From Lachnospiraceae bacterium (GTDB lineage Bacteria > Bacillota > Clostridia > Lachnospirales > Lachnospiraceae), in assembly GCA_902363135.1 (NCBI GenBank), contig CABIZF010000012.1, positions 14,600 to 78,599 on the forward strand: a stretch of 64,000 bases of DNA. Direction: 5' to 3'. The notes under the pieces are model-generated. The model was not told the origin of the DNA. It searched no databases and was given only the letters and a program-made list of their open reading frames with translations. Shown in pieces: positions 42,818 through 52,555 of the stretch (position 1 is its first letter; every line of letters starts with the position of its first letter). Both the position numbers and the translations under genes were made by a program.

Positions 42818-43744
42818 CTAATCCAATGTACCCTTTTTGTCAATGCTCCCTCGCAGCTTTGACGGCGGATATCCGTACTTCTTTTTAAATGCCTTGCTCA
42901 GATGAAATTCATCATAAAATCCGAAGTTTACTGCTGCTTCGTGGAGCTTCGCATCCGGCTGATGTGCCAGAAACTCCCGTACCATTTCCAGCTTCAGATC
43001 CATCTGATAGGCAGAGAAGGTCTGGTTACAGGAATCCCGGAATCGGTTGTTCAGTGTGCGGGGGCAAATGTAAAACTCCGCCGCCATCTCCGGTGCTGAA
43101 AAAAAAACCTGCGGGTTCGAGTAAATCTTCTGCCGCACCTGCTCCAGCATAGAATTACTCCCCGGCCCGCCTACCATCTCTGCCTGCAGCGAAGAGAGTT
43201 CACACAGAATCAGATTAAACAGAAGCGTCAGCCGATCCTCCCGCTGTGCATCACCACCCCAGTAGGCAGAGATCAGTTCATGGAAATACTGGCGGATCTT
43301 CGGCTCCTTCCGACAGTGGATAAGCGTGTGACTGCGCAAAAAGCGCGGATCTTCGCTGCCTTCTGCGGCTTCCATTTTATCCATGCATATTTTCTGCGTA
43401 TTTTCTTTTCCATGTTCCATGCAGCTTTCTTTCCGTTCAGATAATCCCTGCTGTTTATTTCCACATCGCTCCGCTTCTGTAGGCAACACATGGAAATACA
43501 TATGCCGGTTACCCGGATTGCAGAGCCGCACACCGGTGTGATGTCGTCCGGCACAGAGGATCAGCAGGTCATCTGTCTGCAGTTCATACGGAATCCCCTC
43601 CTCGATCACCTCCCAGGTGCCGTCCAGAATGTACAGAAAATCATGCTCGGACATCATGCGGGTAGGGTGCAGCATACCGTTAACTGAGGTGATATAGTTG
43701 GCACTGGTGATGGTGCGCGGAGACATTTTTTCGAGAAATAGCAT
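42818..43744 (-). CDS. AraC-family regulator divergent from GH127
   Basis: 308 residues. The cupin-like N-terminus (HDFLYILDGTWEVIEEGIPY, DDLLILCAGRHHTGVRL) is followed by a linker of about 40 variable charged residues and a C-terminal double helix-turn-helix ending EAAVNFGFYDEFHLSKAFKK and YGYPPSKLR. GGAGC precedes the ATG. It faces the beta-L-arabinofuranosidase gene across a structured 286-base gap, so it probably controls that gene. Confidence 0.87.
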   Translation of the reverse strand: MLFLEKMSPRTITSANYITSVNGMLHPTRMMSEHDFLYILDGTWEVIEEGIPYELQTDDLLILCAGRHHTGVRLCNPGNRHMYFHVLPTEAERCGNKQQGLSERKESCMEHGKENTQKICMDKMEAAEGSEDPRFLRSHTLIHCRKEPKIRQYFHELISAYWGGDAQREDRLTLLFNLILCELSSLQAEMVGGPGSNSMLEQVRQKIYSNPQVFFSAPEMAAEFYICPRTLNNRFRDSCNQTFSAYQMDLKLEMVREFLAHQPDAKLHEAAVNFGFYDEFHLSKAFKKKYGYPPSKLRGSIDKKGTLD

Positions 43745-43777
43745 GGTGGAGCTCCTTTCAGGTTATGTAGTGAGGAT

Positions 43778-43871
43778 GTTTTGGACGTTCCGTCCATCCC
43801 AAAATGCCAATCCAACTCAAGCCAAATAAATTTGTCCTGAGTTGCCTTAGCATTTTGCTGCTGTCCAAAAC
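43778..43871. promoter_or_regulatory. Nested inverted repeats between AraC and GH127 genes
   Basis: Three pairs nest inside each other: GTTTTGGAC/GTCCAAAAC outside, CAAAATGC/GCATTTTG in the middle and CAACTCA/TGAGTTG inside. The 94-base region could form a long interrupted hairpin or cruciform. It is either a compound operator or a remnant of a small palindromic element. Confidence 0.6.
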
Positions 43872-44030
43872 TGCTTTTCCATATTTTACATGTTTTCTTC
43901 CAGTTTGACAATGGTCTTGGAATGTGTTTTTTGATAAAATACAGACACATGGGTTCAAAATTATCAGAGCTATCGCAGATATGATTTGTGAAAGTATCAT
44001 AGCTCTGCCGGATAAAAGGAGGAATTATAC

Positions 44031-46052
44031 ATGGATAAGCAAAAATTTTCATCCCCGCTCTCTCTTCGCGATGTGCAGATAAAGGATGCATTCTGGAAAA
44101 AGGAAATGGAGCTGGTACGCACAGAGGTGATCCCGTATCAGTGGGCAGCGCTGAATGATCAGGTCGAAGGTGCTGCGCCAAGCTATTGCATGCACAATTT
44201 TAAGGCTGCCGGAAAGCAGAATGAGGAGCGCCGCGAGCAGGGAAAGGAATTCAGGGAGCCTGTCTATACGTTCCGTGGCTTTGAGGCACTGCCGGAAGAT
44301 CCGGCACATCCGGAGGATGACAAGTTTTACGGATTTGTATTTCAGGACAGTGATTTCTACAAATGGATTGAGGCAGTCGGCTACTCTCTGACCCAGCATC
44401 CGGATCCGGAGCTGGAGAAAATCGCTGACGATGCGATTCAGATCGTCTGCGCGGCACAGCAGGACGACGGCTACCTGGACACCTACTATATTCTGAACGG
44501 TAAAGACAAGATTTTTTCCAATCTGAAAGACAATCATGAGCTGTACTGCCTCGGACACCTGCTTGAAGGCGCGGTAGCCTATTATCAGGCGACCGGAAAG
44601 GATCAGCTTCTCAATACCGCCTGCCGCTATGCCGATTATGTAGCGGATTACTTCGGACCGGAGGAAGGCAAATGCAAGGGCTATCCGGGACATGAGATCG
44701 CTGAGATGGCGCTTGTGCGTCTCTATGAGACGACAAAGAATGACAAATACCTGAAGCTCGCGAAGTATTTCATCGATGAGCGCGGCACCCGCCCATACTA
44801 CTTTGACCAGGAGCACCCGGAAGAAGTAAAGAAAAATCCGGACGGCCTGCGCTATGAATACAACCAGGCACACCTTCCGGTACGGGAGCAGGATGAAGCA
44901 GTCGGACACGCAGTACGTGCCGTATACCTCTATTCCGGCATGGCAGATATCGCACGTCTCTCTGATGACGACAAGCTCTTTGAAGCATGCAACACGCTCT
45001 GGAACAATATAGTTGACAAAAAGCTTTACATCACCGGCGGTATCGGCGGCACGCACATCGGCGAGGCATTTTCCTTCAACTACGATCTTCCGAATGACAC
45101 TGCCTATGCAGAGACCTGCGCCTCCATCGGACTTGTATTTTTTGCACGTCGCATGCTGGAGATGTACCCGGATTCCCGCTACGCAGATGTCATGGAGCAG
45201 GCACTGTACAACACCGTACTTTCAGGCATGGCTCTCGACGGCAAGAGCTTCTTCTATGTAAATCCGCTCGAGGTACTCCCGGAGGCCTGCCATAAGGATG
45301 AACGGAAATTCCACGTAAAGGATATTCGTCAGAAATGGTTTGGCTGCGCATGCTGCCCGCCGAACCTTGCACGTACCTTAAGTTCCGTAAGCTCCTACGC
45401 ATTTACGGAAAATGACGACACCCTGTTTGTACATCTGTATATCGGAAGTGACGTTAAGAAAAAGGTAAATGGTCAGGAAGTCGCTGTTCACATCGATTCT
45501 GCCTTCCCGTGGGACGGAAAAGTCACTGTCTCTGTCGATGGTGCAAACGTTCCTCTTACACTGGCACTGCGTATTCCGGGCTGGGCAAACAGCTACACCG
45601 TGAGTGCGGACAGCTCTGAATATACCATTAAAGACGGTTACCTCTATATCACCCGCACCTGGAAGAAGGACGAGACACTGACCCTCGACTTCCCGATGGA
45701 GATTCAGGTATGGAACGCTGATCCGCGCGTGCGCGAGGACATCGGCAAGGCCGCCGTTACCCGTGGACCGATCACCTACTGTCTGGAAGAAAAGGACAAC
45801 GGCACAGATCTTCACCTGCTGACTCTCGACTGGAACGCACCAGCCTTTGTCAAAGATTCCGTTGTAGCAGGCGAACCTGTAAAGGAGATCGTGATGCATG
45901 GATACCGCGAGGAGCTTCCGGCGCCAAAAGCAGGCACCCTCTACCGTCCGATCCAGAAGGCAGAGAAAAAGCCGGTAGAACTCAATTTTATCCCATACTA
46001 CACATGGGCAAACCGTGGTGAGAATGAGATGAGCGTATGGGTACGGGTGTGA
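44031..46052 (+). CDS. Beta-L-arabinofuranosidase, GH127 (HypBA1-like)
   Basis: 673 residues, no signal peptide. Releases L-arabinose from beta-L-arabinofuranosides such as those on hydroxyproline-rich plant glycoproteins. The zinc-thiolate active site is complete: E361 and C363 in AETCASIG, and C439, C441, C442 in WFGCACCPPN, matching E338, C340, C415, C417 (nucleophile) and C418 of HypBA1. The N-terminal helical barrel holds QDDGYLDTYY, GHLLEGAVAYY and REQDEAVGHAVRA. AGGAGG precedes the ATG. Monocistronic with a strong terminator. Confidence 0.95.
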   Translation: MDKQKFSSPLSLRDVQIKDAFWKKEMELVRTEVIPYQWAALNDQVEGAAPSYCMHNFKAAGKQNEERREQGKEFREPVYTFRGFEALPEDPAHPEDDKFYGFVFQDSDFYKWIEAVGYSLTQHPDPELEKIADDAIQIVCAAQQDDGYLDTYYILNGKDKIFSNLKDNHELYCLGHLLEGAVAYYQATGKDQLLNTACRYADYVADYFGPEEGKCKGYPGHEIAEMALVRLYETTKNDKYLKLAKYFIDERGTRPYYFDQEHPEEVKKNPDGLRYEYNQAHLPVREQDEAVGHAVRAVYLYSGMADIARLSDDDKLFEACNTLWNNIVDKKLYITGGIGGTHIGEAFSFNYDLPNDTAYAETCASIGLVFFARRMLEMYPDSRYADVMEQALYNTVLSGMALDGKSFFYVNPLEVLPEACHKDERKFHVKDIRQKWFGCACCPPNLARTLSSVSSYAFTENDDTLFVHLYIGSDVKKKVNGQEVAVHIDSAFPWDGKVTVSVDGANVPLTLALRIPGWANSYTVSADSSEYTIKDGYLYITRTWKKDETLTLDFPMEIQVWNADPRVREDIGKAAVTRGPITYCLEEKDNGTDLHLLTLDWNAPAFVKDSVVAGEPVKEIVMHGYREELPAPKAGTLYRPIQKAEKKPVELNFIPYYTWANRGENEMSVWVRV

Positions 46053-46123
46053 TCCCACATCTATAGCAGAACCGTGAAGCATAAAAGCTGCAGAATTATA
46101 AAGCTTAATTACACATAAAAAGG

Positions 46124-46160
46124 AAACCCGGAATTTGAATTGCGTTCAAATTCCGGGTTT
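46124..46160. terminator. Bidirectional terminator between GH127 and dus genes
   Basis: Perfect 16-bp stem AAACCCGGAATTTGAA/TTCAAATTCCGGGTTT with a 5-base loop. Confidence 0.85.
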
Positions 46161-46172
46161 CGCCCCATTTAT

Positions 46173-47207
46173 CTATGGCCTCCACTGTACCGGACCGTCC
46201 GGATACAGATCACACGCGCGGAACAGATTGCCTACCTCACAGCGGTACTCGTTCAGGCTGGAGGTCTTACGAAGCTTTTTGGCATATGGTTCGCTCCCTT
46301 CGAAAGAGTGCACCAGATAGCTCCAGAGCTCCTTCATATGAAAAATCGCATTCTTATCCTCATCAAAAATCTCCCGGTACTGCCGGAAAATTGTATCGTG
46401 GAAGGCACGCAGCTCCTGCTTGCCTGTTCTGTAAATTTCAGATCCGGACTGTTCCATACCATTCTCTTTTCTGTCTGAATCTTCTCCCGTTTTCTGAGCA
46501 TGCTCAAGTGACTTCAGTCTTTGCATCAGTCCCGGATCTGCGAGCACGCCGCGGCCGATCATCACGCGCTCCACCTGTGGGAAACGCGCCCGGAACTGCT
46601 CATAATCACGCACGATAAACAGATTGCCATTGTAGCAGACGGGATGTTTGCTCATCGCAAGCAGCTCGCTAAATACATCCAGGTGTGGCTCTCCCTTATA
46701 GTATTCTTTTCGCGTGCGCGGATGGATGATTACCTCGGAAACCGGGTACTGATTATAAATCTTCATCAGCATATACCCTTCTTCCGGACGCTCGATCCCG
46801 ATCCGCGTTTTGACAGAAATGCGCAGATCCGTATCCCGAAAAATCTGATCCAGAAAACAATCCAGCTTCTCTACATCCGCAAGCATGCCTGCGCCGCGTC
46901 CACCTGCCACCACTGTGCCGGACGGACAGCCCAGATTCAGGTTTACTTCCTCATACCCATACTCCGCCAGCGCCTTTGCCGTCTCCACGAAGCGCACCGG
47001 ATCGCTCGTCAGAATCTGCGGAACGAGCTCCTTTACCTGATTATTCTCGGGAAGAATGTCCCGCAGCTCCTTTTTTCGCAGTGCATGCTTCTGATCCGGC
47101 ACAATGAACGGCGTAAAGTATCGATCCGTCCCAGGGAAATACGCATCTAGCGCATTTCGGAAAATATAGCCGGTCACCCCCTCCAGCGGGGCAAGGTAAA
47201 ATTTCAT
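46173..47207 (-). CDS. dus: tRNA-dihydrouridine synthase family protein
   Basis: 344 residues, FMN-dependent TIM barrel. YLAPLEGVTGYIFRNAL at the start, EVNLNLGCPSG with the catalytic cysteine, SVKTRIGIE, IIHPRTRKEYYKG and VMIGRGVLADPGLM. Reduces uridine to dihydrouridine in tRNA D loops. Between residues 240 and 265 a charged insertion precedes the C-terminal helical domain. Followed by the terminator shared with the GH127 gene. Confidence 0.92.
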   Translation of the reverse strand: MKFYLAPLEGVTGYIFRNALDAYFPGTDRYFTPFIVPDQKHALRKKELRDILPENNQVKELVPQILTSDPVRFVETAKALAEYGYEEVNLNLGCPSGTVVAGGRGAGMLADVEKLDCFLDQIFRDTDLRISVKTRIGIERPEEGYMLMKIYNQYPVSEVIIHPRTRKEYYKGEPHLDVFSELLAMSKHPVCYNGNLFIVRDYEQFRARFPQVERVMIGRGVLADPGLMQRLKSLEHAQKTGEDSDRKENGMEQSGSEIYRTGKQELRAFHDTIFRQYREIFDEDKNAIFHMKELWSYLVHSFEGSEPYAKKLRKTSSLNEYRCEVGNLFRACDLYPDGPVQWRP

Positions 47208-47237
47208 TCTTCGTCAATCTCCTGTTCTTTTTACTTT

Positions 47238-47432
47238 GAACGCAGATAAGCATTCCCCCGCTTCAAGTGCGCGGAGCACTAAGCGATGGGTGTGAGGAGA
47301 TGCTTATGTCAGCGGGAGTTGATGGCTGCCACCGACAGATCGCGAAGCGACTGCGTTCATGAACAAGTAGCGAAGCCAGGCCCTGTCAGCAGAGCTGCAG
47401 GGATGGGTTGCGAATGTCCGCTTTAAAAGCGG
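47238..47432. repeat. Mosaic repeat, copy 6 (inverted)
   Basis: Reverse orientation relative to copies 1-5: CGCAGATAAGCATTCCCCCG, CTTCAAGTGCGCGGAGCACT, CGCGAAGCGACTGCGTTCATGAACAAGTAGCGAAG, CCCTGTCAGCAGAGCTGCAGGG and GCGAATGTCCGCTTTAAAAGCGG. It fills most of the 326-base gap between dus and the kinase gene; nothing else is seen there. Confidence 0.85.
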
Positions 47433-47533
47433 GACAGCACATATTGTACCACCCCGCCACTATTTCTTTCAAACCAGATTTTCTTTGTCACCCTGCGGTC
47501 AATCATCCCTGCTCGCTACACGTAACAGATATT

Positions 47534-49141
47534 TTATCTCAGCGCCTCTACTGCTGCGCGCTCGATCGGCAGTCCCGCTTTGTAGCGCTCGATAAATGCG
47601 TCAAAGCCTGCCACATCTGCCGGGTTCGGCTGCATCTCGCTGCCTGCGCTTCCTCCGAATACCTTGTCTGCCAGGAACTGATCCAGCGTCTCACCGTCTG
47701 CCTTATTTACCATGTAGGAAGCCAGCAGTGCGATACCCCATGCGCCGCCTTCTCCTGCCGTCTCCATGACAGATACCGGAGAATTCAGTGCTGCAGCAAG
47801 AATACCCTGTCCTACGCCTTTTGTCTTGAAGAGTCCGCCATGGCCATAGATCTTGTCAATCTTCACGTCCTCATTCTTCAGCAGGATATCAAAACCAACC
47901 TTGAGCGCACCAAGAGAGGTGAACAGATTTACCCGCATGAAGTTTGCCAGATTGAACTTGCTGTCCGGCTTGCGCACGAAGAGCGGACGGCCCTCATTGA
48001 AGCCTGTGATGTGCTCACCGGAGAAGTAGTTGTATGCCAACAGTCCGCCACAGTCTGCATCCCCTTCCAGAGCCTTATTGTACAGGGTACCAAAGAGCTT
48101 GTTCATATCGACTTCGATGCCAAATGCCTCGGAGAACTCCCTGAAAATGCCAACCCATGCGTTCAGATCAGAGGTACAGTTGTTGCAGTGTACCATTGCG
48201 ACCTGGTGTCCGGCCGGAGTCGTCACGATATCAATCGCCTCATACGGCTTGGACAGATCCTTCTCCAGAACAATCATACCAAATACAGATGTACCGGCGG
48301 ATACGTTACCGGTGCGGACTGCTACGCTGTTCGTCGCTGCCATTCCGGTACCTGCATCACCTTCCGGCGGGCAAAGCGGAATGCCGGCCTGAAGCTTTCC
48401 GGATACATCGAGCAGCTTTGCGCCCTCTGCAGTCAGACGTCCTGCATCATCGCCTGCCACGAGTACCTTCGGGAATATCTCGCGCAGCTTCCAGCCAAAG
48501 CCCTTCGGAGCTACGAGCTCATCAAACTTCTGTACCATCTGCTCATTGTAATCCTTCGTCGCCGTATCGATCGGGAACATACCGGATGCCTCGCCGACAC
48601 CGGCTACCTTCTCGCCGGTCAGCTGCCAGTGCAGATACTCTGCAAGTGTAGATACGAATACGATATCCTTCACATGCTCCTCACCATTTAAGATCGCCTG
48701 GTACAGATGTGCGATCGTCCATCTCTGCGGGATATGGAAATTGAACTTCTCAGACAGCACATCGGAAGCCTCTTCCGTGATGGTGTTTCTCCAGGTGCGG
48801 AACGGTACGAGAAGCTTTCCGTCCTTATCAAATGGCATGTAGCCATGCATCATGGCGCTGAATCCGATCGCTGCCAGATTCGTCAGCTCCACATCATACG
48901 TTTTCTTTACATCCTCTGCCAGCTTTGCGTAGCTGTCCTGCAGTCCTGTCCAGATCGCATCCAGGCTGTACGTCCAGATACCGTCTACCAGCTGATTTTC
49001 CCAGTCATGTGCGCCGGAAGCGATCGGTGCATTCGTCTCATCTACAAGCACCGCCTTGATTCTTGTGGAACCAAGCTCTATACCGAGCACGGCCTTTCCA
49101 GCTGCAATCGTCTCTCTTATTCTGCTTACATCCAAACCCAT
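47534..49141 (-). CDS. FGGY-family carbohydrate kinase, probable pentulose kinase
   Basis: 535 residues. ATP motif [14 protein letters not shown] near 18-31, the hexokinase-fold [13 protein letters not shown], the catalytic-region [20 protein letters not shown] and the second nucleotide motif [15 protein letters not shown]. Related proteins in Clostridia sit in arabinose or xylulose operons and are annotated L-ribulokinase or xylulokinase. No isomerase or epimerase is beside it here. GGAGG precedes the ATG. Substrate is inferred from family only; arabinose released by the nearby GH127 enzyme would fit. Confidence 0.82.
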   Translation of the reverse strand: MGLDVSRIRETIAAGKAVLGIELGSTRIKAVLVDETNAPIASGAHDWENQLVDGIWTYSLDAIWTGLQDSYAKLAEDVKKTYDVELTNLAAIGFSAMMHGYMPFDKDGKLLVPFRTWRNTITEEASDVLSEKFNFHIPQRWTIAHLYQAILNGEEHVKDIVFVSTLAEYLHWQLTGEKVAGVGEASGMFPIDTATKDYNEQMVQKFDELVAPKGFGWKLREIFPKVLVAGDDAGRLTAEGAKLLDVSGKLQAGIPLCPPEGDAGTGMAATNSVAVRTGNVSAGTSVFGMIVLEKDLSKPYEAIDIVTTPAGHQVAMVHCNNCTSDLNAWVGIFREFSEAFGIEVDMNKLFGTLYNKALEGDADCGGLLAYNYFSGEHITGFNEGRPLFVRKPDSKFNLANFMRVNLFTSLGALKVGFDILLKNEDVKIDKIYGHGGLFKTKGVGQGILAAALNSPVSVMETAGEGGAWGIALLASYMVNKADGETLDQFLADKVFGGSAGSEMQPNPADVAGFDAFIERYKAGLPIERAAVEALR

Positions 49142-49253
49142 TTTCAGATCCTCCTACTTATTCGCTCTGCAAAAATCACAGTTTTTGTCGTCTATTCATT
49201 ATAACATTCTTTTTTCCTCTATGCATCTGTTTTTTGTATAAATACTACAAAAT

Positions 49254-49285
49254 TCCCACTACGACCTTTTCAGATCGCAGCGGGA
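49254..49285 (-). terminator. Probable terminator of the cytidylate-kinase-like gene
   Basis: On the minus strand TCCCGCTGCGATC and GGTCGTAGTGGGA pair with G-U wobbles, followed by ATTTTGTAG. Confidence 0.6.
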
Positions 49286-49299
49286 ATCCGCTTCCTTCA

Positions 49300-49953
49300 C
49301 TACTGATTTTTCTTTGTCCCCGGGAGCGCTCCGAAGCGCACCTTGATATACTCCTCAATCGCTTCCATAGTCCCCTCAAAGCCAAGACGTTCACTGTTCA
49401 GGCAGAGATCATAGTTCCGCGCATCCGTCCATTCCTGTCCGGTATAATAGCGGTAAAAATCACTGCGGTACTTGTCTGTCCGCTCGACAAACTTCTCTAC
49501 ATCCTTTCCGGTGTACGCACTGCGCTCAATCGCCTGCCGAACACAGTAATCCTTTGAGGCATGCACAAACACGCTCACCACATTATCATAATCCTTCAGC
49601 ACATAATCTGCCGCGCGACCAATGATGACACAGGATTCCTTATCTGCCAGCTCCCGGATGATCTTTGCCTGATAATTGAAAAGATTGTGGTCACTGACAA
49701 ACTCATCGCTGTCCGGTGCAATCAGCTTCCCTTTGTACTCTCCGGAATGAGATTTTCCGAAAAACAGCGGAGTACGCTTCAGCTTTTCATCAGCCTGATT
49801 GAACAGCTCCTCAGCAATTCCGCTCTCTTCCGACGCCATCTCGATGATCTCATGCTCATAATAGGAAATACCGAGATCCTCCGACAGCATTTTTCCGATC
49901 GTCTTTCCACCGCTGCCAAAATGACGTGCAATTGTAATTACCACATTTTTCAT
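49300..49953 (-). CDS. Cytidylate kinase-like protein
   Basis: 217 residues, P-loop nucleotide kinase. VITIARHFGSGGKTIGKMLS gives the phosphate loop, DLGISYYEHEIIEMASEESG the next helix, and CVIIGRAADYVL the Walker-B-like strand. This AAK13-type family is common in Clostridia beside transport or regulatory genes; its true substrate is uncertain, since real CMP kinase (Cmk) is a separate protein. The ATG at 49953 follows GGGGGA. Last gene of the liv transcript by position. Confidence 0.82.
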   Translation of the reverse strand: MKNVVITIARHFGSGGKTIGKMLSEDLGISYYEHEIIEMASEESGIAEELFNQADEKLKRTPLFFGKSHSGEYKGKLIAPDSDEFVSDHNLFNYQAKIIRELADKESCVIIGRAADYVLKDYDNVVSVFVHASKDYCVRQAIERSAYTGKDVEKFVERTDKYRSDFYRYYTGQEWTDARNYDLCLNSERLGFEGTMEAIEEYIKVRFGALPGTKKNQ

Positions 49954-49991
49954 AGTAATCCCCCTTTTCAGGCTCCACATGCAGCCTTTTA

Positions 49992-50702
49992 TTATTCTCC
50001 AAGATATGCCTTCTGGATCGATTCGTCATGCATGAGCGCATCCGCATCACCGGACTGTACGATCCGTCCGGTCTCCAGCACGTAAGCTCTGTCTGCGATC
50101 GCCAGTGCCTTTTTCGCATTCTGCTCTACGAGCAGTACCGTCGTACCGGCTTCATTCAGTGCTTGGATAATGTCAAAAATCTCATTAACAAGAATCGGGG
50201 AAAGGCCCATAGACGGCTCATCCAGCAAGATAATCTTCGGCTTTGACATCAGTGCACGGCCCATCGCGAGCATCTGCTGCTCACCGCCGCTCAATGTACC
50301 GGCCATCTGATTTTTCCGTTCTTCCAGTCTCGGAAAACGCCGATAAACCATTTCCAGCGTTTCTTCAATCTCCGTTTTATTGCTTCTCGTATAAGCACCC
50401 ATTTTCAGGTTCTGATAGACAGAAAGCTGTGCAAACACACGGCGTCCCTCCGGTACATGCGCCATACCAAGGCCGACAATCTTATGTGCCGGAATCTTTG
50501 TAATATCCTGGCCTTCAAAAATTACATTGCCCTTCTTCGGCGCAAGCAGTCCGGTGACGGTATGCAGTGTCGTCGTCTTTCCGGCTCCGTTCGCACCGAT
50601 CAGCGCGATCGTCTCTCCCTGATTGACCTCAAAGGAAATCCCCTTGATCGCCTGAATCATTCCATAATATACGTGCAGATCTTTTACTTCAAGCATTGCC
50701 AT
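49992..50702 (-). CDS. livF: Branched-chain amino acid ABC transporter ATPase LivF
   Basis: 236 residues. Walker A GANGAGKTT, Q loop, ABC signature LSGGEQQMLAMGRALM, Walker B IILLDEPSMGLSP and switch histidine region LVEQN. The start at 50702 follows AAGGAGG; an upstream ATG at 50762 overlaps livG. Works with LivG, LivM, LivH and the binding protein to import leucine, isoleucine, valine or related compounds. Confidence 0.95.
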   Translation of the reverse strand: MAMLEVKDLHVYYGMIQAIKGISFEVNQGETIALIGANGAGKTTTLHTVTGLLAPKKGNVIFEGQDITKIPAHKIVGLGMAHVPEGRRVFAQLSVYQNLKMGAYTRSNKTEIEETLEMVYRRFPRLEERKNQMAGTLSGGEQQMLAMGRALMSKPKIILLDEPSMGLSPILVNEIFDIIQALNEAGTTVLLVEQNAKKALAIADRAYVLETGRIVQSGDADALMHDESIQKAYLGE

Positions 50703-50715
50703 TGCGATTTCCTCC

Positions 50716-51474
50716 TTACTCTCCCAGATATGCTGTGATGACCTGTGGGTCATGCAGCACATCCGCGGTCTTTCCCTGCGCCAGTACTTCGCCGAAATTC
50801 AGCACAGTCAGCTCTTCGCAGATTCCGGAAACCAGCCGCATATCATGCTCAATCAACAGAATCGTCATATGAAAATGTGACTGAACAAAACGAATCATAT
50901 CCATCAGCGCCTGCGTCTCATTTGGGTTCATACCAGCTGCCGGTTCATCGAGCAGCAGAAGCTTTGGCTCCGTCGCCATCGCACGTGCAATCTCCAGCTT
51001 TCGCTGCTCACCATACGGCAGATTTGCCGCCAGTGTATCCGCATGCTGATCCAGTTCAAATACCTTCAGAAGCTCCATAGCCTGCTCATTCATCTGTTTC
51101 TCTACCTTATGATACGCCGGTGTATGAAAAATTCCAGCCAGAAATGAATATTCATGCTTATTGTGCAGACCGGTCTTTACATTATCCAGCACCGTCATAT
51201 TTTTAAACAGACGGATATTCTGAAATGTTCTTGCAATACCGGCCTTGTTGATATCAATCGCATGCAGCGTCGTAATGTCCTTCCCGTCGAGCAGGATACT
51301 TCCGGTATCCGGCTTGTATACACCGGTCAGCAGATTGAATACCGTCGTTTTACCGGCTCCGTTCGGTCCGATCAGTCCGTACAGCTCACCTTCCTGAATT
51401 GTAATATTAAATCCGTTTACCGCGCGGAGTCCGCCAAAGGAAATGCCCAGATTTTTTACTTCCAACATTGCCAT
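50716..51474 (-). CDS. livG: Branched-chain amino acid ABC transporter ATPase LivG
   Basis: 252 residues. Walker A GPNGAGKTT, the LivG-specific insertion ARTFQNIRLFKNMTVLDNVK, signature PYGEQRKLEIARAMA, Walker B LLLLDEPAAGMNP, and switch IEHDM. Begins one base after the livM stop region; 13 bases separate it from livF. Confidence 0.95.
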   Translation of the reverse strand: MAMLEVKNLGISFGGLRAVNGFNITIQEGELYGLIGPNGAGKTTVFNLLTGVYKPDTGSILLDGKDITTLHAIDINKAGIARTFQNIRLFKNMTVLDNVKTGLHNKHEYSFLAGIFHTPAYHKVEKQMNEQAMELLKVFELDQHADTLAANLPYGEQRKLEIARAMATEPKLLLLDEPAAGMNPNETQALMDMIRFVQSHFHMTILLIEHDMRLVSGICEELTVLNFGEVLAQGKTADVLHDPQVITAYLGE

Positions 51475-51475
51475 T

Positions 51476-52555
51476 TTATTCCGCCTCCTTTGCCGTATTT
51501 TTGTGGATAAGACGTTTCAGGGAATAACGCTCCCGGAAATCACGTGCCTTCGGGCTCCAGCTAAAGAGCATAACCACAATCAGTACAACTGCATAGATCA
51601 GCATACGGTAAGACTGCAGGAAACGCAGCTTCTCTGGAAGCACATACAGCAAAGTTGCTGCAATGACTGATCCGCGGATATTTCCGATACCGCCGAGTAC
51701 GACGTATACCAGAATCATGATGGACATATTGTAGCCAAACTTGGCACTCGTCGCTGCCAGGGAATTATAGTTATGTGCATAAAGCGCACCCGCCATACCT
51801 GCGATCGCAGCGGAAACCGTCAGCGCCAGCAGCTTATATTTTGTGATATTAATGCCGATCGACTCTGCCGCAATCCGGTTATCGCGGATGGAACGGATCG
51901 CACGACCGTCTCTGGACTGAACCAGACGCAGGACGATAAACAGAGAAATCAGCAATAGGATGATGCCAATCGTAAAGGTCGCATCCCGCGAGGTGCCGGT
52001 AATTCCCTGCGCACCTTTAATAATCACAACTCCATCCGGCTCCATGCCAAGAGACATCGTATCCTTGATAGAGACATGCAGTCCATGACTATCCTTTCCC
52101 ACATACAAAATGTTTAGGAAATTCTTGATGATCTCTCCGAATGCCAGTGTCACAATTGCAAGATAGTCACCGCTTAAGCGGAGAACCGGAATACCGATCA
52201 GCAGACCAAACACGCCCGCCACCAGAGCACCGATCAGAATCGCCAGGGTAAAGCGTAACGGAGTAAAGGTGATGGAATCCTGCACCAGATTCGTAAAGAA
52301 TGCGCTTGCAAAGGCTCCGACACACATGAACCCTGCCTGTCCAAGGCTCAGGTCGCCTAAAATACCTACGGTCAGATTCAGGGAAACTGCCATAATGGAA
52401 TAGATGCAGACCGGAACCAGCAGACCGGTCGTGGAGCTGTTCAGCATCCCAGCCTGCTGCAGTGCCATCATTACAAGCCATGCCACAATTACCATAATAT
52501 AGGTAACTGCATTGTTTTTTACCGTTTTATCAAACTTTTTTCCCATCTCATCCAC
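51476..52555 (-). CDS. livM: Branched-chain amino acid ABC permease LivM
   Basis: 359 residues, about ten spans. YSIMAVSLNLTVGILGDLSL and GQAGFMCVGAFASAF are the family signature, and GRAIRSIRDNRIAAESIGIN is the ATPase-contacting loop. Directly abuts livH at 52555/52556. Confidence 0.95.
   Translation of the reverse strand: MDEMGKKFDKTVKNNAVTYIMVIVAWLVMMALQQAGMLNSSTTGLLVPVCIYSIMAVSLNLTVGILGDLSLGQAGFMCVGAFASAFFTNLVQDSITFTPLRFTLAILIGALVAGVFGLLIGIPVLRLSGDYLAIVTLAFGEIIKNFLNILYVGKDSHGLHVSIKDTMSLGMEPDGVVIIKGAQGITGTSRDATFTIGIILLLISLFIVLRLVQSRDGRAIRSIRDNRIAAESIGINITKYKLLALTVSAAIAGMAGALYAHNYNSLAATSAKFGYNMSIMILVYVVLGGIGNIRGSVIAATLLYVLPEKLRFLQSYRMLIYAVVLIVVMLFSWSPKARDFRERYSLKRLIHKNTAKEAE

Noticed and set aside
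47408..48691. 427-residue open frame antisense to the FGGY kinase
   Set aside because: Shadow of the kinase gene and starts inside a mosaic repeat.
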